Shown here: positions 13,087-14,093 of the stretch, piece by piece
How the letters are laid out: every line of letters starts with the position of its first letter
Position numbering within the stretch: the first letter of the stretch is position 1
NCBI GenBank assembly: GCA_900542475.1
Contig: UQNO01000050.1
Span: forward strand, 1 to 14,093
Direction: 5' to 3'
Source: an uncultured Bacteroidota bacterium
GTDB lineage: Bacteria > Bacteroidota > Bacteroidia > Bacteroidales > F082
Length of the DNA: 14,093 bases
The notes under the pieces: generated by a model
What the model saw: the letters and a program-made list of their open reading frames with translations, nothing else
What the model was told of the DNA's origin: nothing
The model's database searches: none
Made by a program: the position numbers and the translations under genes

Positions 13087-14093
13087 TGGAACTCTGTCTT
13101 GAATCGGGATATACATCGCTTAACCATGTGGGCGAGGAACTGTGCGGCGACAACGTGGCAAGCACTGTCAGCAATGGCTATACCACCCTCGTCCTCGCCG
13201 ACGGACTCGGCAGCGGCGTGAAAGCCAACATTCTCTCGACGCTGACATCAAAGATTCTTTGCACGATGGCCGCCAACGACATCGACATCTACGAGTGTGT
13301 CGAGACTATCATTCAGACCTTGCCGGTGTGCCAGGTGCGAGGTGTGGCTTATTCCACATTCTCTATCATCCACGTGGACACCGAAGGCAAAGGCACTATG
13401 TTCGAGTTTGACAACCCCGAAGCCATCTATTACCACAACGGACACTGCCAGAACTTCGACCGCACTGAACTTGAAGTGTGTGGCAAGAAAGTGTTCAAGA
13501 CCGACCTCAACCTTGAGGAAAACGACATCATCATAGTCATGTCTGACGGCACTATACATGCCGGTATAGGAATGATGCTCAATTTCGGTTGGGAACGCGA
13601 CCAGATTATGGAACATCTCAACTCTAACATCACACCAAGCATGTCGGCGCGTGCTGTGGCTTGTATGCTTGCGGCGGCATGCAACGACCTTTATGCCGAC
13701 AAGCCGGGCGACGACACTACCGTGGCCGCTATCAAGATACGTAAGCGTTTAGACGTGAATATCATGGTGGGACCTCCGGTGGACAAGGAGAAGGACGACT
13801 TTTATATACAGCATTTTCTTGAAGGCCCGTCGAAGAAAATCGTCTGCGGCGGCACCAGCTCCACCATCGTGGCACGCTATCTGAAGACCGAACTGAAAAC
13901 CAGCTTCGATTTCCCTGACAAGGAAGTGCCGCCAATTGGATACATCAAAGGCGTTGACTTGACCACGGAAGGAGTGCTGACTTTGCGCCGGCTGCTCAGT
14001 CTGTCGGAGAAATATATTTCCATATCCGACCTCACGCCCAAGACTTTCGTCAAGAAAGACGGCGCCTCGTTGCTCGCCGACTTCCTCTTTGAA
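13086..14093 (+). CDS. SpoIIE/PP2C-type serine phosphatase with C-terminal extension, 3' end outside window
   Basis: The frame opens with ATG 13086-13088, which overlaps the hydS stop (TAATG), and stays open to the window end: 336 codons seen. Residues 1-220 form a SpoIIE-family PP2C domain that removes phosphate from Ser/Thr. Metal-binding motifs are G21-D22, VLADGLGSGVKAN (D39), VMSDGTIHAG (D154) and PGDDTTVAAIKI (D209, D210). From about residue 225 a separate region begins (MVGPPVDKEKDDFYIQHFLE, then KKIVCGGTSSTIVARYL), which I do not recognise as a named domain but which seems to accompany hydrogenase-linked phosphatases. No N-terminal sensor is present, so its input probably comes from HydS, with which it is translationally coupled. 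A partner anti-sigma factor or anti-anti-sigma protein is not visible here. Confidence 0.88.
   Translation, partial: MELCLESGYTSLNHVGEELCGDNVASTVSNGYTTLVLADGLGSGVKANILSTLTSKILCTMAANDIDIYECVETIIQTLPVCQVRGVAYSTFSIIHVDTEGKGTMFEFDNPEAIYYHNGHCQNFDRTELEVCGKKVFKTDLNLEENDIIIVMSDGTIHAGIGMMLNFGWERDQIMEHLNSNITPSMSARAVACMLAAACNDLYADKPGDDTTVAAIKIRKRLDVNIMVGPPVDKEKDDFYIQHFLEGPSKKIVCGGTSSTIVARYLKTELKTSFDFPDKEVPPIGYIKGVDLTTEGVLTLRRLLSLSEKYISISDLTPKTFVKKDGASLLADFLFE

Overview
The window looks like chromosomal DNA from an anaerobic, fermentative member of the Bacteroidota, most likely Bacteroidales. Three things point there. Several putative promoters fit the Bacteroidota TTG-N19-21-TAnnTTTG pattern. The protein variants are Bacteroidota-like: an L25/Ctc protein with an Ala/Glu tail, a Pth beginning with LGNIG, a DUF6266 remnant, and a zinc-ligand-poor sirtuin. 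Strong Shine-Dalgarno sequences are largely absent. The species cannot be named from the sequence alone.

Region 1 (1-3655) is housekeeping. The tail of an HRDC/HTH helicase on the plus strand converges, with a 4-bp overlap, on a minus-strand run of prs, rplY (ctc), pth and a CobB-type sirtuin. A clear intrinsic terminator lies between rplY and pth. A tRNA-Leu(CAA) gene diverges from prs, with its own promoter and a 15-bp terminator hairpin.

Region 2 (about 3711-6160) is a decayed, visibly more AT-rich island beginning right after the tRNA-Leu terminator. It holds a truncated DUF6266 gene and an intact Fic AMPylase gene with an N-terminal DNA-binding domain. The Fic promoter overlaps a perfect 9-bp inverted repeat that looks like an autoregulatory operator. 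The island also contains a possible small membrane-protein gene and the frameshifted start of a phage tail tape-measure gene. I read it as a prophage or mobile-element remnant beside a tRNA, in which the Fic gene has stayed intact.

Region 3 (6293-14093) is a redox and fermentation locus on the plus strand. It runs: the NADH/NAD+ sensor Rex, bifunctional AdhE, a second iron-dependent alcohol dehydrogenase, a [2Fe-2S] thioredoxin-like protein, a putative sensory [FeFe]-hydrogenase (HydS type) with a PAS domain, and a SpoIIE/PP2C-type phosphatase cut by the window end. The hydrogenase keeps the four H-cluster cysteines, but the proton-transfer Cys is Ala and the Met near the second motif is Gly. 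That is the signature of sensory rather than catalytic enzymes. The phosphatase is coupled to it by a TAATG overlap.

Together region 3 suggests a circuit in which NADH (through Rex) and possibly H2 (through HydS and the phosphatase) are sensed next to the enzymes that dispose of reductant as ethanol. This is the most interesting system in the window. The sequence gives the architecture; the signalling logic is inference.
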